Shown: positions 1-11,345 of the stretch, in pieces
Position numbering within the stretch: position 1 is the stretch's first letter
How the letters are laid out: every line of letters begins with the position of its first letter
NCBI RefSeq assembly: GCF_023898315.1
Contig: NC_064623.1
Location: 16,505,140 to 16,569,139, forward strand
Length of the DNA: 64,000 nt
Reading direction: 5' to 3'
DNA from: Schistocerca nitens
Taxonomy: Eukaryota > Arthropoda > Insecta > Orthoptera > Acrididae
Position numbers and translations under genes: made by a program
Notes under the pieces: generated by a model
What the model saw: only the letters and a program-made list of their open reading frames with translations
What the model was told of the DNA's origin: nothing
Databases searched by the model: none

Positions 1-120
1 ACGGCAGAGGCAGCCCAAGGCTTGACTACAGCTGCCACTTTCACATCGATGTAGGCTGACGTAGTTATGGAGATACGAAGAGACCTGCACAGGATAGACA
101 ACGGTGCAGGTTCTCATCCA
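1..120 (+). pseudogene. RTE-like LINE, 3' terminal remnant
   Basis: The first 120 bases match the 3' coding end of the RTE-like LINE that is better preserved at 19038-20338 (opposite strand). Shared pieces are the segment for the conserved 'RGRPR..Y' region and 'agacctgcacaggatagac', which corresponds to the family's 'KLAQDRVAWR' stretch. A second, similar tail lies at 58430-58510. The copy is degenerate, has no usable frame, and its 5' part would lie before the window. The LINE assignment is by comparison within the window; RTE clade is my inference from the RT motifs of the longer copy. Confidence 0.6.
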
Positions 121-502
121 GTTGCACTCGTTAGCAGTTATCATCAAAATTAGTCATATTTGTTTGGTAATACATGCAAAGGTACAATATTCAGAGGAAT
201 TTTATTTGCCGACTTCGGGTGGAAAAATGGATTTTGTCTTTTTTATCTAGGTGAGATATCAATGATTTGCTATTGTTTTGACGTAACACGTTAACGGGAC
301 TTGCATTAAAGTGGAATTTATGACGTTTATCTGTGCGTAAAGATGTCAAAGATAAGCTCACTTCAGATACCGTTGCCGAGTAAAGATTCCTTTTCATATC
401 ACACACATTTTTTCTGTAATCATTTCGCTGATTACAACAGCGTGTATCTACTTGCATGCTTAGTCATCCCAGTATATCACGTACTGTCGGCTTTCGTTAT
501 CG
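121..502. other. Unassigned AT-rich DNA
   Basis: I see no supported gene or repeat here. Short open frames exist on both strands but carry no recognisable motifs. Confidence 0.4.
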
Positions 503-519
503 CTCCCCCCCCCCCCCCC

Positions 520-578
<59 letters not shown>
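503..578. repeat. Compound microsatellite poly-C / (CA)n / (GA)n
   Basis: A run of about 16 C is followed by (CA) and then about 22 GA units without interruption. An 84-codon frame running through it is a low-complexity artefact. Confidence 0.95.
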
Positions 579-581
<3 letters not shown>

Positions 582-1059
582 ATATAGACGTGGTTAACGG
601 AGTAGCACAAGACTAATAATAATACGTAATAAAAACGAAAGGACATGAAAATATCTGACAGAAGTATGTCTTTGTATCTGATACACTTATGTGGAATGCG
701 TAACGAATCTGTTCTATGCTACATAAGAACGTAAAATTTTTAATTTATCGGTAATGGTGATGTTGTAGGATACAGTTCGGTGCACACGGCAAATCAGCTA
801 CTTCTTTATCTCATATATCAAAGTGTAGCCTGTTTCAGATTGCATAGTCTCATTACTAAATTAACATTTTCTTTTGATTACATTCCATTTGTTGGAGCAA
901 GGTATACATTACGCTATTTATAAACACTTCTTTTCGTTACACAAAAATGCGTTGACGAAATAGTTTATACCCAAAACAACTTTGTACCTTCTATTACATT
1001 GTCTTTATTTTCACAGAAATGCATTTGAATACATATATAAATAAACTGGAAGCAGTCTT
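579..1059. other. Unassigned AT-rich DNA
   Basis: Nothing recognisable; no open frame above background. Confidence 0.4.
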
Positions 1060-1190
1060 AATCGCATAAATTTTTTTATTGTGGTGACCGGTTTCGATCT
1101 TATTATAAGATCATCTTCAGACCTACAATAAACAGGAATCCTTATAAACATATAAAGGACGAAAATGTATATTGATAAAACAGTAAATAA
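1060..1190. repeat. Dispersed repeat carrying the 'accggtttcga' motif
   Basis: The block contains 'gtgaccggtttcgat' followed by the palindrome 'gatcttattataagatc' and 'atcttcagacc'. The ACCGGTTTCG core recurs in the foldback element at 18676-18903. I recall this core in many short non-autonomous repeats of locust DNA. The ends are approximate and no target duplication was found. Confidence 0.45.
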
Positions 1191-1385
1191 CCCTGATATA
1201 CCATAATTGCCTGCCGGAGGCGGTGGCGCATGGCAACCCTCTTGCTTGTGTCTGGTGGTGTACTTCAACGTAAAGAAAGTAACGTGGTTGTTACTATTAA
1301 GTCATTATTACCATCTATAGAACTTATAAAACAAGTTAAAAATCTTATAGCTCATAAAATATAGTTTATACAGGTAATTACTGCG

Positions 1386-1462
1386 ACCTAAGCAGTGTGG
1401 CCCTCTATCATGTACTGTTAAAGACCAAAGCGGTACATGATAGACGGCCACACTGCTTAGGT
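1386..1462. repeat. Near-perfect 30-bp inverted repeat (hairpin)
   Basis: The left arm (1386-1415) and right arm (1433-1462) are reverse complements at 29 of 30 positions, with one C/C mismatch and a 17-base spacer. The arms begin and end with acctaagcagtg / cactgcttaggt. A transcript of either strand would fold into a long stem resembling a microRNA or endo-siRNA precursor. Transcription is not shown, and a tiny palindromic insertion is equally possible. Confidence 0.85.
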
Positions 1463-1772
1463 TTTGTTAGAGCTGTAGCAAGCGAGCTCAGGGCAGAGTA
1501 AGGTAGCGGTGGGCTGGTGTCCCAACCGTTGTGTCAACACGGCGGAACTTGACAGGCAGAAGAGCGAGCAACGCTGCGCTACTTAACGGGTCACGCTGAG
1601 GTAACGCTATGTAGCTAGACCGACGAACCGCCGCAAAAAAGTCAAGCGCAGACAACGTGTTGGATACTCCACAAGTGGGTGCCGAGTAATAGGTGGGTGC
1701 TTAGACAGTAAGCAGAAATGATTAGAAACAACCGTGATCTGACTAGCACAGAAACTTTGGTTAACTTTTAAC

Positions 1773-1978
1773 CCAAAAAAACGTTCAAATGTGTGTGAAA
1801 TCTTATGGGACTTATCTGGTAAGGTCATCAGTCCCTAAGCTTACACACTACTTAACCTGAATTATCCTAAGGACAAACACACACACCCATGCCCTAGGGA
1901 GGACTCGAACCTCCGCCGGGACCAGCCGCACAGTCCATGACTGCAGCGCCCTAGACCGCTCGGCTAATTCCGCGCGGC
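1773..1978 (-). mobile_element. tRNA-headed SINE, family B
   Basis: A minus-strand SINE with a tRNA-like head near 1890-1978 (box-B-like 'ggttcgag' type sequence on the minus strand) and a body containing 'gtccctaagcttacacac'. It is bracketed by an 11-bp target duplication, taacttttaac at 1762-1772 and taacttctaac at 1979-1989 (10 of 11 identical). Other family B copies are at 22530-22726 and 42550-42661. Confidence 0.88.
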
Positions 1979-1989
1979 TAACTTCTAAC

Positions 1990-3192
1990 AGCTAGTGGAA
2001 AAGATTCCGTCATACTGAGCATAATCGTAATAAATGATCAGGGTACAGAGAAACTACTACAGAACCGCTGAGATTTCGGCTGATTCCGCTAGCAGACTGG
2101 GCCAGATTCTCGCGGCGTCTCCTCATGCCGGCTCGAGCGGACAGCAGAAGCTGTGTACTGGAACCGTAGAGGACTGCCAAGCACACAATTTCACGTTCCA
2201 CAGTGGCACAGTGACCGCACGGGGGTGGTGACTTCGCCCTACAACCAGAGCACTGTATTCCATCAATACCTCACACGGGCAGCACCGTCTGCCACGGCAC
2301 CACGAGGACACAGAGTGGGCCGCCAAAGGGTGCGGTCGCAACTTGAGTAGTGAGATATGGCGGGAAGTGGGAAGAGGTAATGCAACACTGTCGAACATGA
2401 TCATTTTGGCGGTCCAGGTGTTACGGTGCGGATAGGCATAATGTTGCAAAGGAGTAATGAACTCCAAACCTATGAACATAGCACACTCATTCACCGGTAA
2501 ATGTTTTTGTGACAATGTACTCCTTTCCCACATTCATCTTTTCGGAGATGCAACGGCCACTAAGTTCATTTTTAAAAACGACAGTCCGCGACCTAATAGA
2601 GCAGCGTAGTTCGTTGGCGTAAGCTGTCGCCACCACACCAGTTGGCAAAGAGGTTACGGGAAGATCGATAATAGGCACCGAATCGAGCGCGCCTATCAGA
2701 AGAGAGGCCAAAGACAGACTCACAAGCAACGTGCCGCCAACACCCTCTAGTATTTAAATCGCCGCTGCGGACCGGAGGCCCCAGTCAGTCACAGTCAGCT
2801 CAGTTACCATTCTGGTTGGCGTCTGTTGGTTCATGTCACCAGCTACGAGAGTGTAGTGTTTGTAATAGGACTCGTATTTCACCCAGCTAGGAGGCTAATG
2901 TGGACTACTACGGAAAAGCTTGTACCACAACAACTTAAAGTTGCCTCTTGTTCTTATGAATACGGAACCCTGTTAATACATGTGCGCAGTTGTGTTGTAG
3001 GAAGAGGATACCGGCCACCAAACGGCAACCTCTCCCTTGCCTCCGCTGTGTTACTTAGCGGTGACACAGTACGCTAAAGTTACTTGCGTCCTAGGTTTCT
3101 ACACCACTGTGCTCCAGTGTAGTCCCTTGGTGGATATAAATTTTCATTTATCCGAAGCACTCGAACGTCCGTTGCCAAAACTGTCACAAAAG
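1990..3192. other. Unassigned region
   Basis: No feature I can support. A minus-strand frame of 136 codons (2123-2533) has weak resemblance to transposase relics but no catalytic motif I can place. 2730-3180 shows nothing recognisable. Confidence 0.35.
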
Positions 3193-3200
3193 TGAGAGAA

Positions 3201-3245
<45 letters not shown>
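3193..3245. repeat. (GA)n microsatellite
   Basis: A purine-only GA tract with one GGGA interruption near its left end. Confidence 0.95.
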
Positions 3246-3249
<4 letters not shown>

Positions 3250-3315
3250 TGTTAACCTAGATCTTGGGTTGCATTGCAGATGAGCTTGTCACTACAATCT
3301 ATATTTCAGAATATA

Positions 3316-4139
3316 CACTGAAGAGCCAAAGAAACTGGTACAACTGTCTAATATCATGTAGGGCTCCCGCGAGCAGGCAGAAGTGCCGCAACACGACGTG
3401 GCACGGACTCGACTAATGCCTGAAGTACTGCTGGAGGGAACTGACACCATGAATCCAGCTGACAATCTGGGCCCATAGATTCATGAGGTTGTCTTCATAC
3501 CCGCACACGTCCATCCGCTCGATACAATTTGAAACGAGACTCCTCCGACCAGACAACACGTTTCCAGTCATCAACAGTTCAACGCCAGTGTTGACGGGCC
3601 CAAGCGAAGCGTAAAGCTTTGTGTCGTGCAGTCATCAAGGGTTCACGAGTGGATTTTCGGCTCCGAAAGCCCATATCGATGATGTTTCGTTGAATGGTTC
3701 GCAGGCTGACACTTGTTGTGGCCCAGTACTGAAATCTGTAGCAATTTGCTTAAGGGTTGCACTTCCGTCACGTTGAACAATTTTCAGTCGTCGTTGGTCC
3801 CGTTCTTGCAGGATCTTTATCCGGCCGCAGATCTGATTTTTTTACCGCATTTCTGATATTCACGGTACACTCGTTAAATGGTCGTACGGGAAAATCCCCA
3901 CTTCGTCGCTACCTCGGAAATCTTGTGTCCCATCGCTCTTGCGCCGACTTTAACACCACATTCAAACTCACTTAAATCTTGATGACCTGCCTTTGAAGCA
4001 GCAGAAACCGATCTAAAAACTGCGCCAGACACTTGTTGTCTTGTGCAGGCGTTGCCGACCGTAGCGCCGGGTTCTGTCTGTTTACATATCTCTGCATTTG
4101 GAAAGACATGCCTATACCAGTTTCTTTGGCGCTTTAGTG
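3316..4139 (-). mobile_element. Tc1-like transposon family A, copy 1, internally deleted
   Basis: The element is bounded by TA dinucleotides (3314-3315 and 4140-4141). Its inverted ends are 'cactgaagagccaaag' on the left and the complement of 'cactaaagcgccaaag' on the right. At 824 bp it is about half of the roughly 1.5-kb family length; the segment encoding the second and third catalytic residues is missing. The surviving minus-strand frame at 3874-4173 encodes the N-terminal helix-turn-helix region, including 'GARAMGHKISEVATKWGFS'. This is a non-functional, non-autonomous derivative. Related copies in the window are at 14596, 38197, 41667 and 50866. Confidence 0.9.
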
Positions 4140-4420
4140 TAGCTCGTTGTCGTAATACATTCGTTGATTTCACAAACTAACAGCAAAGTCGTCACCTTCC
4201 AACCTAATTGTAACCTGTGCTGCGTTACAGATCGTTCTACAGTCTACATTTCGAAAGTTATAAAGCAGCAAAATAAATAGCCAAGAGTTCTTAAACGAAA
4301 GCGGCATGTTTCCATTTAAGCAGACCCGGTAAAATTCAAAAGCATCTTTCAATACGCCTTAAATAGGTTTTTATAAGCCAAGGTTTTAAGGGCGATTAAG
4401 ACTCACAGTGGTTTGGTTCA

Positions 4421-4594
4421 AATGGTTCAAACGGCTCTGAGCACTGTGGGACTAAACTTCTGAGGTCATCAGTCCCCTAACCAACCTAAGGACAGCACAC
4501 ACGTCCATGCCCGAGGCGGGATTCGAACCTGCGACCGTAGCAGCCGCGTGGTTCCGGACTGAAGCGTCTAGAACCGCTCAACCACAGCGGCCGG
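4421..4594 (-). mobile_element. tRNA-headed SINE, family A
   Basis: The minus strand carries the family's tRNA-like head ('ggttcgaat' B-box-like element on the complement) and the tail seen on the plus strand as 'ggctctgagcac'. The body is slightly shortened. No clean target duplication was found. Confidence 0.8.
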
Positions 4595-4770
4595 AACCAT
4601 CGGTTCAGCAAGCATATATCGGCACGTGTTGCTGGCTAGAGCGACTAGTTACTGAACGCAAATTCTAAGTGAGATGAAAACGCAATAAACATTATTAATT
4701 TCTAGGGGCCACTTTGCGACTGACAAATGAGGTTATGCAGTACACTACATTACCGCCACGAAACGGGAAC

Positions 4771-6010
4771 ATCTGCATCTACATGGATACTCTGCAAATC
4801 ACATTTAAGTGCTTGGCAGGGGTTTCATCGAACCACCTTCACAATTATCTATTATTCCAATCTCGTATAGAGCGCGGAAAAAACGAACACCTATATCTTT
4901 CCGTGTGAGTTCCGATTTTCCTTATTTTGTTGTGGTACTCGTTTCTCTCTATGTAGGTCGGCGTGAACAAAATAGTTTAGCATTTGGCGCAGAAAGTTTA
5001 TGACTGTAATTTCGTGAGGTTGTGAGAAGATTCCGCCGGAACGAAAAACGCCAGTGTTTTAATGATGCCCACGCCAAAACGTGTATCAATTTAGTGACAC
5101 TCTCTCCCCTATTTCGCGATAATACAAAACGTGCTGCCCTTCTTTGAACTTTATCGATGTACTCCGTCAATCCCATCTGGTAACGATCCCAAACCACGCA
5201 GCAGTATTCTAAGAGAGGACGGACAAGCGTAGTGTAGGCAGTCTCCTTAGTAGGTCTGCTACATTTTCTAAGTGTCCTGCCAATAAAAGGCAGTCTTTGG
5301 CTAGCCTTCCCCACAACATTTTCTGTGTGTTCCTTCCAATTTAAGTTCTTCGTAATTGTAATACGTAGGTATTTAGTTGAATTTACCGTCTTTGGATTAG
5401 ACTGATTTATCGTGTAACCGAAGTTCCACGGATTCCTTTTAGCACTCATGTGGATGATCCTTTTAGCACTAATGTGGATGACCTCACACTTTTAGTTATT
5501 TAGTGTCAATTGCCAATTTTCGCACCATGTAGATATCTTTTCTAAATCGTTTTGCAGTTAGTTTTGATCTTATGATGGCTTTACTAGTCGATAAACGAGA
5601 GCGCCATCTGCAAACAAGCTAAGACGGCTGCTCAGATCGTCTCCTAAATCGTTTATATAGATAAGGAACAGCAATGGGCCTATAACACTACCTTGGGGAA
5701 CGCCAGAAATCACTTCTGTTTTACTCGGTGACTTTCCGTCAATTACTACGAACTGTAACCACTCTGCCAGGACATCACGAATCCAGTCACATAACTGAGA
5801 CGATATTCCATAAACACGCAATTTCACTACAAGTCGCTTGTGTGGTACGGTGTCAGAAGCCTTCCGGAAATCCAGAAATACGGAATCAATTAGAAATCCC
5901 TTGTCAGTAGTACTCAACACTTCGTGTGAGTAAAGAGGTAGTTGTGTTTTACAAGAACGACGATTTCTAAATCCGTGTTGACTGTGGTGTGAACGCAACT
6001 TAACAGAAAG
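4771..6010 (-). pseudogene. CR1-like non-LTR retrotransposon, 5'-truncated reverse transcriptase
   Basis: Minus-strand frames at 5998-5570 and 5449-4949 lie in the same reading phase and together cover the RT core and C-terminal domain. Visible are 'QHGFRNRRSCKTQL', 'FLDFRKASDTVPHKRL', 'SGVPQGSVIGPLLFLIYIND' and 'LFADGALVY', where the usual FADD has become FADG. Downstream are 'RPLLEYCCVVWD' and 'VQRRAARFVLSR'. The 3' end is the family's catgtagatg-type terminus near 4771. Loss of a catalytic Asp, several stops and 5' truncation make it dead. Sister copies lie at 12985-14040 and 34810-36597. CR1-like is inferred from motif style; a related clade is possible. Confidence 0.85.
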
Positions 6011-6879
6011 ACGGTTACGCAGAGCAAGGTATCAAGCGTAAAAAAATGACAGCGGATTTACAAGATGTGGTTTCCTTAGTTGGAAAAAATGTGCAAAGGT
6101 ATTCTGCTTGTAAAAGAATGAAATCGAGGACTGCCTAACAATTTTAGACTCTATGCACGTATATTTTTCCTAATACCTAATTAAATTTAATGAGCAGAAA
6201 TAAGTTCGAGCTACAGGAGGCACGTCACCAAATGAATCAAATCTTAACGGAGAAATGCGAAGTGTAGGTCTACAGAAGCAAAACAAATAATTATTTAAAT
6301 AAAAATGAATTTTTAATATACCACGTTTTTAAATCCAGCTAAAAAGTATAAAATATTTTCTCCTAGTCCCACACAGACTCCTGACCACACAGGGAGTCAG
6401 AAAATTTATGATTTATTTTTTAATAGCTATGAAAATACTTGTAAGGTTTAAAACGAAAAACTTGGGGCGCAAATTATGTTGTTTTGACTCTGACTTCAGA
6501 CCTTTTCAATGGTAGTTTGTATTTTATTGGTCTTGAAATTGTACACACACGAGCTCTTGACCAGGAATATACATGTACCATGGTTTCTCAGAACATCTTG
6601 ATAGAGTGATGGCAGGGTTATGGTTTCAGTTCCTTTTTAATGGTATCATACACCCTGTGAGGGGCCTGTAACTGTGCCCCTGACTGGCAAGTACAGTAGT
6701 GAACTACTTTGGCGAAAAGCAAAAATGAATGCATACAACAAGCAGTATATCCTCAAATTTGTGGAATTCGTTTTAGTGCATGTCGAGTTCGGTGAAATTT
6801 CACAGTTTCGTGTGCAAAATTAAAGAAGTAAATAATAAGATTTCATAAAGTATGTGTCCTGCAATGGATGCGTCTCATT
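6011..6879. other. Unassigned AT-rich DNA
   Basis: No gene, repeat or RNA that I can support. Confidence 0.4.
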
Positions 6880-7415
6880 TAGGAGTACAGGAATAGGTAA
6901 AAAAACTCATTTTTGCGTATTTTGTAGGTGTTGAGATTTTTCAAAATGCTTCTCGGTTTCAACTTGATACTTCCACCAATGCCTGAGAAAAAGGGTTCTT
7001 AAGAGATGGACAGACAGTCGGATAACAAATGACAAAATGTTTTTCGTGTGATATAATTACAAATTAACAATTTCCTGATTTTTTACCTTAAATGCACAGT
7101 GAAACCTTGTTTCTTGCCACATTTCCTGATTGTGGCTCAACGGGAAGTACCTATAAATTCTGATGAGTGTGTGCGTGAGTCTCGAAAGTGGCCGTAGCTT
7201 TTCACTGCACTGAAGTAGAAGCTTAATTTTTTTAAATCGCCAAGGGACCATAGAGCTTAGTATCTAAGATACATTTCAACTTGATACGTCCACCAATTCC
7301 TGAGCAAAAGGGTTGTTAGCAGTCGGACGGACGCACAAATACACACATGTAGACGGACACGAGAGTGATCCTATAAGGGTTCCGTTCTTACCGAATGAAG
7401 TATGGAACCGTAAAA
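6880..7415. repeat. Unclassified interspersed repeat ('cctataagggttccg' type)
   Basis: Two related segments, near 6950-7010 and 7260-7325, share 'ttcaacttgatac', 'tccaccaat.cctgagaaaaaggg' style sequence and 'agacagtcgga' or 'gcagtcggacgga'. The right end reads 'cctataagggttccgttctt' and 'tatggaaccgtaaaa'. I recall this terminal block from dispersed repeats of several insects. No coding content and no clear target duplication. Confidence 0.5.
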
Positions 7416-7739
7416 GTCAATATTTTGAAGGTAACTGCAGATAAAATACGTCTTTGAAATATCTTTATACAGAATTTAAGAAAAATATAGAAGATGCTCC
7501 AAATCTCACGAACATAGAATACAGAAAAATTAAAATGGTCAATAAACTTAAATAGCTTGGTGTAGTCGAACGGCCACGACGGTGAAGGCTAACACACTCA
7601 CACGGCAAGGAACATGAACGTGGCCTATTAGTTGATTGAGGATGTGTACAATATGGGATCTACTTCACCTGTAGTAAAGTGTTACAGTAATAAAACCTGA
7701 ATATTTAGACGCAGCCGAATGCCTATATTTGACTAAGAG
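7416..7739. other. Unassigned DNA
   Basis: Nothing recognised in this short interval. Confidence 0.35.
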
Positions 7740-8245
7740 AAATAAAAAAAGTCAAACCGCAGAAAAGTAAAAAACATGGAAAAGAAACAGGAGAATCCCA
7801 AGAAAAATATTGAGGCCAATGAAACACGAGCGTTAATGTAGGAACAGGAGTAATGAAGATCTGTACAAGAAAATTAATCAAGATAATGTTGAGAAAACGT
7901 AGACAGAGTTTTTACGACCATGTGGTTCGGATGAAGGAAAGCAGGATATGCAAGAGAATTACTGAGCACCCAAAGCGTAAAAAAAAAAAAAAAGCTGCCT
8001 TGCACAAGTGGCTACAATGAGTCGAAGATGATTTGAAAGATACGAAGATTGAAGAACGTGAATTTCTGAAGAGATGTACGTGTCGAAACATGGTTTTAGA
8101 TTTCTGTCTCCAGAAAGAAAGAGAAAGAGAGCAAGCAAACTCGTCAGAAGTTCGGAAATAAGAGCACTCTGCTTGGATGAAAACTTAATGAGAAAATAAA
8201 GTAGCAATTTACGTGGTCCATGGGTGTCATACATCGAGTTCAAAA
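7740..8245 (+). pseudogene. RTE-type LINE C-terminal fragment
   Basis: Plus-strand translation with frameshifts gives 'RQSFYDHVVRMKESRICKRI' and 'HKWLQ.VEDDLKDTKI'. This corresponds to the 'RRLKFYGHVLRM...RLTKRIF' and 'WI.EVEKDL' segments that follow the RT domain in RTE-like elements. The tail is rich in Lys/Glu, as is usual there. An A15 run lies at 7979. This subfamily differs from the copies at 19038 and 35155 and resembles the fragment at 17480-18060. It ends at a family A SINE. Confidence 0.6.
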
Positions 8246-8256
8246 ACACTACAAAT

Positions 8257-8447
8257 GGTTCTGAGCACTATGAGACTTAACTGCTATGGTCGTCCCCTAC
8301 AACTTAGATCTACTTAAGCCTAACTAACCTAAGGACATCACACACATCCATTGCCGAGGCAGGATTCGAACCTGCGACCGTAGCGGTCGCGCGGTTCCAG
8401 ACTGGAACGCCTAGAACCGCTCGCCCACTCCGGCCGAAAAAAAAAAA
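8257..8447 (-). mobile_element. tRNA-headed SINE, family A
   Basis: Minus-strand SINE with the head at the right (8436 inward) and an A12 run beyond it. Flanks share 'actacaaat' (8248-8256 and 8448-8456), consistent with a target duplication. Confidence 0.85.
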
Positions 8448-8499
8448 ACTACAAATTTTGGGGGTGCGTAATGGGAATCTTTGACATTGTAAAAATTCC

Positions 8500-9149
8500 A
8501 CTTACGTATAGACAGCATGGACATCCTACTTGTCAGTGTGGAAACTACAAATAAAATTGCTACTAAATTTACCGAAAAAGCTTCTGTTTCGGAGATCAGT
8601 TTTTTTCGTTGGTAAGTGTAATCGGTAGAGTTTTTTTTCTTTTTTTTCTTCTGATAAATCCACTGCCGAGGTGTTCACTATGAAGAAGCCATGTTACGTT
8701 CTACAGCTGTGCGCGAACGAATGACGCCACACGACGCTACTCGACACTATTGCGTCACAGCTCAAAGCCAAGATCCGGCATCGGTAGGTTGAACCCATCA
8801 AAACACAAAAACAACGAAGGAAACGAAAATTTCACTCAATTAGGTGAATAAATAGTACGGGCCGGGAGCGAGGGGTGGGGGGGACTAAGAAACTAAACTG
8901 GAGCACGACTATGAGCCAATGCCCTGCATAGCACGGCAGTTTAAAGTGTCCCGCACTTCGGTTTACATAAACTGCTCACCGTTTTAATTAAGATTCTTTG
9001 TTTTTCGTAAAATTCTAATGTAATATGTCTTGCCTTTATCTTCGCTCAGTACTTTAAAAAATTACTCAATAGTAATGAAACAAAAGGGAGATTATCTACA
9101 CGCCACGTTGCTCGTGATACTGTAACGCTAGAGAACACAGCAAAGCGGA
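8500..9149. other. Unassigned DNA
   Basis: No supported feature. Short T-rich runs near 8630-8650 and an eight-base G tract near 8875 are present. Confidence 0.35.
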
Positions 9150-9560
9150 ATCAACCCGATGGCACAGGGACGCAGCAGACGTGCCTACCTCTTCGTTCAT
9201 CCCGGCGAGCCTGTTGGTCCCATGTCTTCCGTCAGAGGCTGCTGGCGTCGGTCAACCTCGCTCGCTGCACCTCATCACCAAACACAATACACTCGGCGCA
9301 CACTCACCTCGCAGCAACTATCGCGCGGTCGCGAGTAGGCAGACGGCGACGCGCTACGTCACAGTGACGTCCACACACGCCGCGTAGCCGAAACCTCCTT
9401 GACCTCGAGTGCATATCGTCTGAAGCGCGGAACACTCGCGAAACGCCCGCCTCGGCCGTGCGCGTCGCGTGCTGAGCCCGTTATATCTGTATCGCGCGAG
9501 CCGCAATGCGGTGTGTGCCGGCGAATACACAGCCTACGGAAATCCACACGACAGCCGGTC
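9150..9560. promoter_or_regulatory. CpG-rich block, candidate promoter or first exon
   Basis: In a largely AT-rich window this block has dense CpG ('gcgcggtcgcgag', 'ggcgacgcgctacgtc', 'cgtgcgcgtcgcgtgc'). It contains a perfect palindrome acgtcacagtgacgt at 9356-9370, made of two CRE-type TGACGT half sites in opposite orientation. A plausible minus-strand donor (gag|gtaggc) lies near 9187-9195. There is no conserved coding signal, so the promoter role is an inference. Start site and strand are unknown. Confidence 0.35.
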
Positions 9561-10023
9561 AGTAAAAAATAGCCCATAAATTTTTCTCCGAATTAATTCT
9601 TAAGGTTTAAAATTCTCTGGCAACATCAATCGACGTTTCTTTTACATGTGCTATTTTTCGACAGGGTCACCATCGCGTCCTACGGCCTTGCGACAGCACT
9701 TTGCTCGAGCATGTACAGGGGATACGCAAAATAGTGTAAACAGTGGTAGTAATGGGATGGTTGACCGTCAACAACGCAGGTAGGGCACGTGTCGCGCTGG
9801 ACTGTGCGTGTTCAGTACGGACCAGGCATCAGTGCAGGTTATTCACGAGTAGTGTGCACTTCGTATTTGCATTCAGAGGCCGAGGTCGACGTCCAATGAG
9901 AGACATTACAGAGTTCCAAAGAGGGCGGACTGTGGGGGCCCGATTAGCTGGAGCATCAGTAACCAAGACAGCAAACTTATTGAATCTTCGAAGAGCAAAT
10001 TTTTCAGCAGTCATGACAGCCTG

Positions 10024-10215
10024 CCGGCCGGTGTGGCCGAGCGGTTCTAGGCGCTTCAGTCTGGAACCACGTGACCGCTACGGTCGCAGGTTCGAATCCT
10101 GCCTCGGGCATGGATGTGTGTGATGTCCTTAGGTTAGTTAGGTTTAAGTAGTTCTTAGTCTAGGGAACTGATGACGTCAGATGTTAAGTCCCATAGTGCT
10201 TGGAGCCATTTGAAC
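10024..10215 (+). mobile_element. tRNA-headed SINE, family A, inside the Tc1-like element
   Basis: A nearly full-length family A SINE with a tRNA-like head ('tggccgagcggttctaggcg', 'ggttcgaatcc') and tail 'gagccatttgaac'. Target duplication catgacagc(c/t)tg at 10012-10023 and 10216-10227. It interrupts the transposase codons just after the helix-turn-helix. Confidence 0.95.
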
Positions 10216-10745
10216 CATGACAGCTTGCACAAAACATGGAAAGACATCACCGTGTAAACGTAATAGTGAGCGCAAATCAAATCTAAATGACAGAGATCGT
10301 CGTACACTAACATGAATTGTGTCAAAACACCACAAAACTACGGCGGCTAAAGTGACTGCAGAGCTCAATAGCCATCTTCGAGACCCCGTATCTATCGACA
10401 CTGTCTGCCGAGAAGTCCATAAAGCGAATATTCGTGGACGAGCTGCTATACCGAAACCATTAGTGACGACAACCAACGCAGAGAAGCGTGAAACATGGTT
10501 TCTGGAGCATAAATCCTGGACAACTGATCACTGGAAGCATGCCATATGGTCCGTTGAGTCAACGTTTTAGTTATTTCCACCATCGGGCCGGGTTTACGCC
10601 AAAAGAAGCCTACAATCCTGACTGCTTGATTCCAGTGGTTAAGCACTGAAGTGGAAGTGTGATGATGTGGGCAGCCATCACGGTTTTCTACTGATCCCAT
10701 AACTACTACCAAAGGCCGTGTTACAGCCAACGATTATGCCAAGAT

Positions 10746-11345
10746 CTCCAAACTTTTTAGTCCGTGGGCCACACTGACTCCTCCGCGAAGTCATAAGGGC
10801 CAAGATCTACCTAGTGGGATTAAAGCACCCTAGCACTCCACGATCACCGTAATGTGAGGCTAAAGGAAAGACGAAATCGCAAAAACCTAAGGTTGTGGGA
10901 ATAGCTAGCACTGAAACGAACTACGATTTTTAATTAATTACATAATTTTGATTGGTGGACGTACCTGACCGAAATTCTGGCGTATTTTATTCTGGCGAAT
11001 TTCACCGACAAAAAGGTATGTAACTGCACATTCTTCACGAAAGCGTCCTGCAAAGTTAACGAAATCTCAAAATCATTGTTAGCAACACTATTACTGCAAG
11101 ACGTAACAGAGTATGTCAACGCATTGTTATTTCAAGCGGCGCAACAATAAGTTTAGTTGTGTAATCTTGTAGTGAGTAGCAGAGCCAATGTCGCGGTGTA
11201 TTGGTCGCGATAGGCCTCGAAACTCAATTGTTGACAGTATAGGCACCACCTCAAATATTTGGCGGGCCGGATACCGGGGATGGCCGGCCAGCTAACGCGG
11301 GGCGGTTTGTTGGACCTCGCGGGCCGTAGTTTTGAGACCCCCGTT
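10746..11345. mobile_element. hAT-like non-autonomous insertion
   Basis: About 600 bp separate two halves of the transposase that would join cleanly in frame (ending '..NDYAKI', resuming 'LDDQVHP'). Its edges are an imperfect inverted pair: 'tctccaaactttttagtcc' near 10747 and the complement of 'gggtctcaaaactacgg' near 11340. This resembles the CAGGGGTCTCAAAC-type ends of hAT elements. No clear 8-bp duplication remains and no transposase is encoded. Confidence 0.55.

Noticed and set aside
2123..2533. 136-codon minus frame as a gene
   Set aside because: No motif, no splice context and a mixed composition; perhaps an old transposase relic but not supportable.
10024..10110. tRNA gene-like sequence with A- and B-box
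   Set aside because: The same tRNA-like head recurs in at least eleven copies with a fixed 3' body and target duplications; it is a SINE head, not a tRNA gene.
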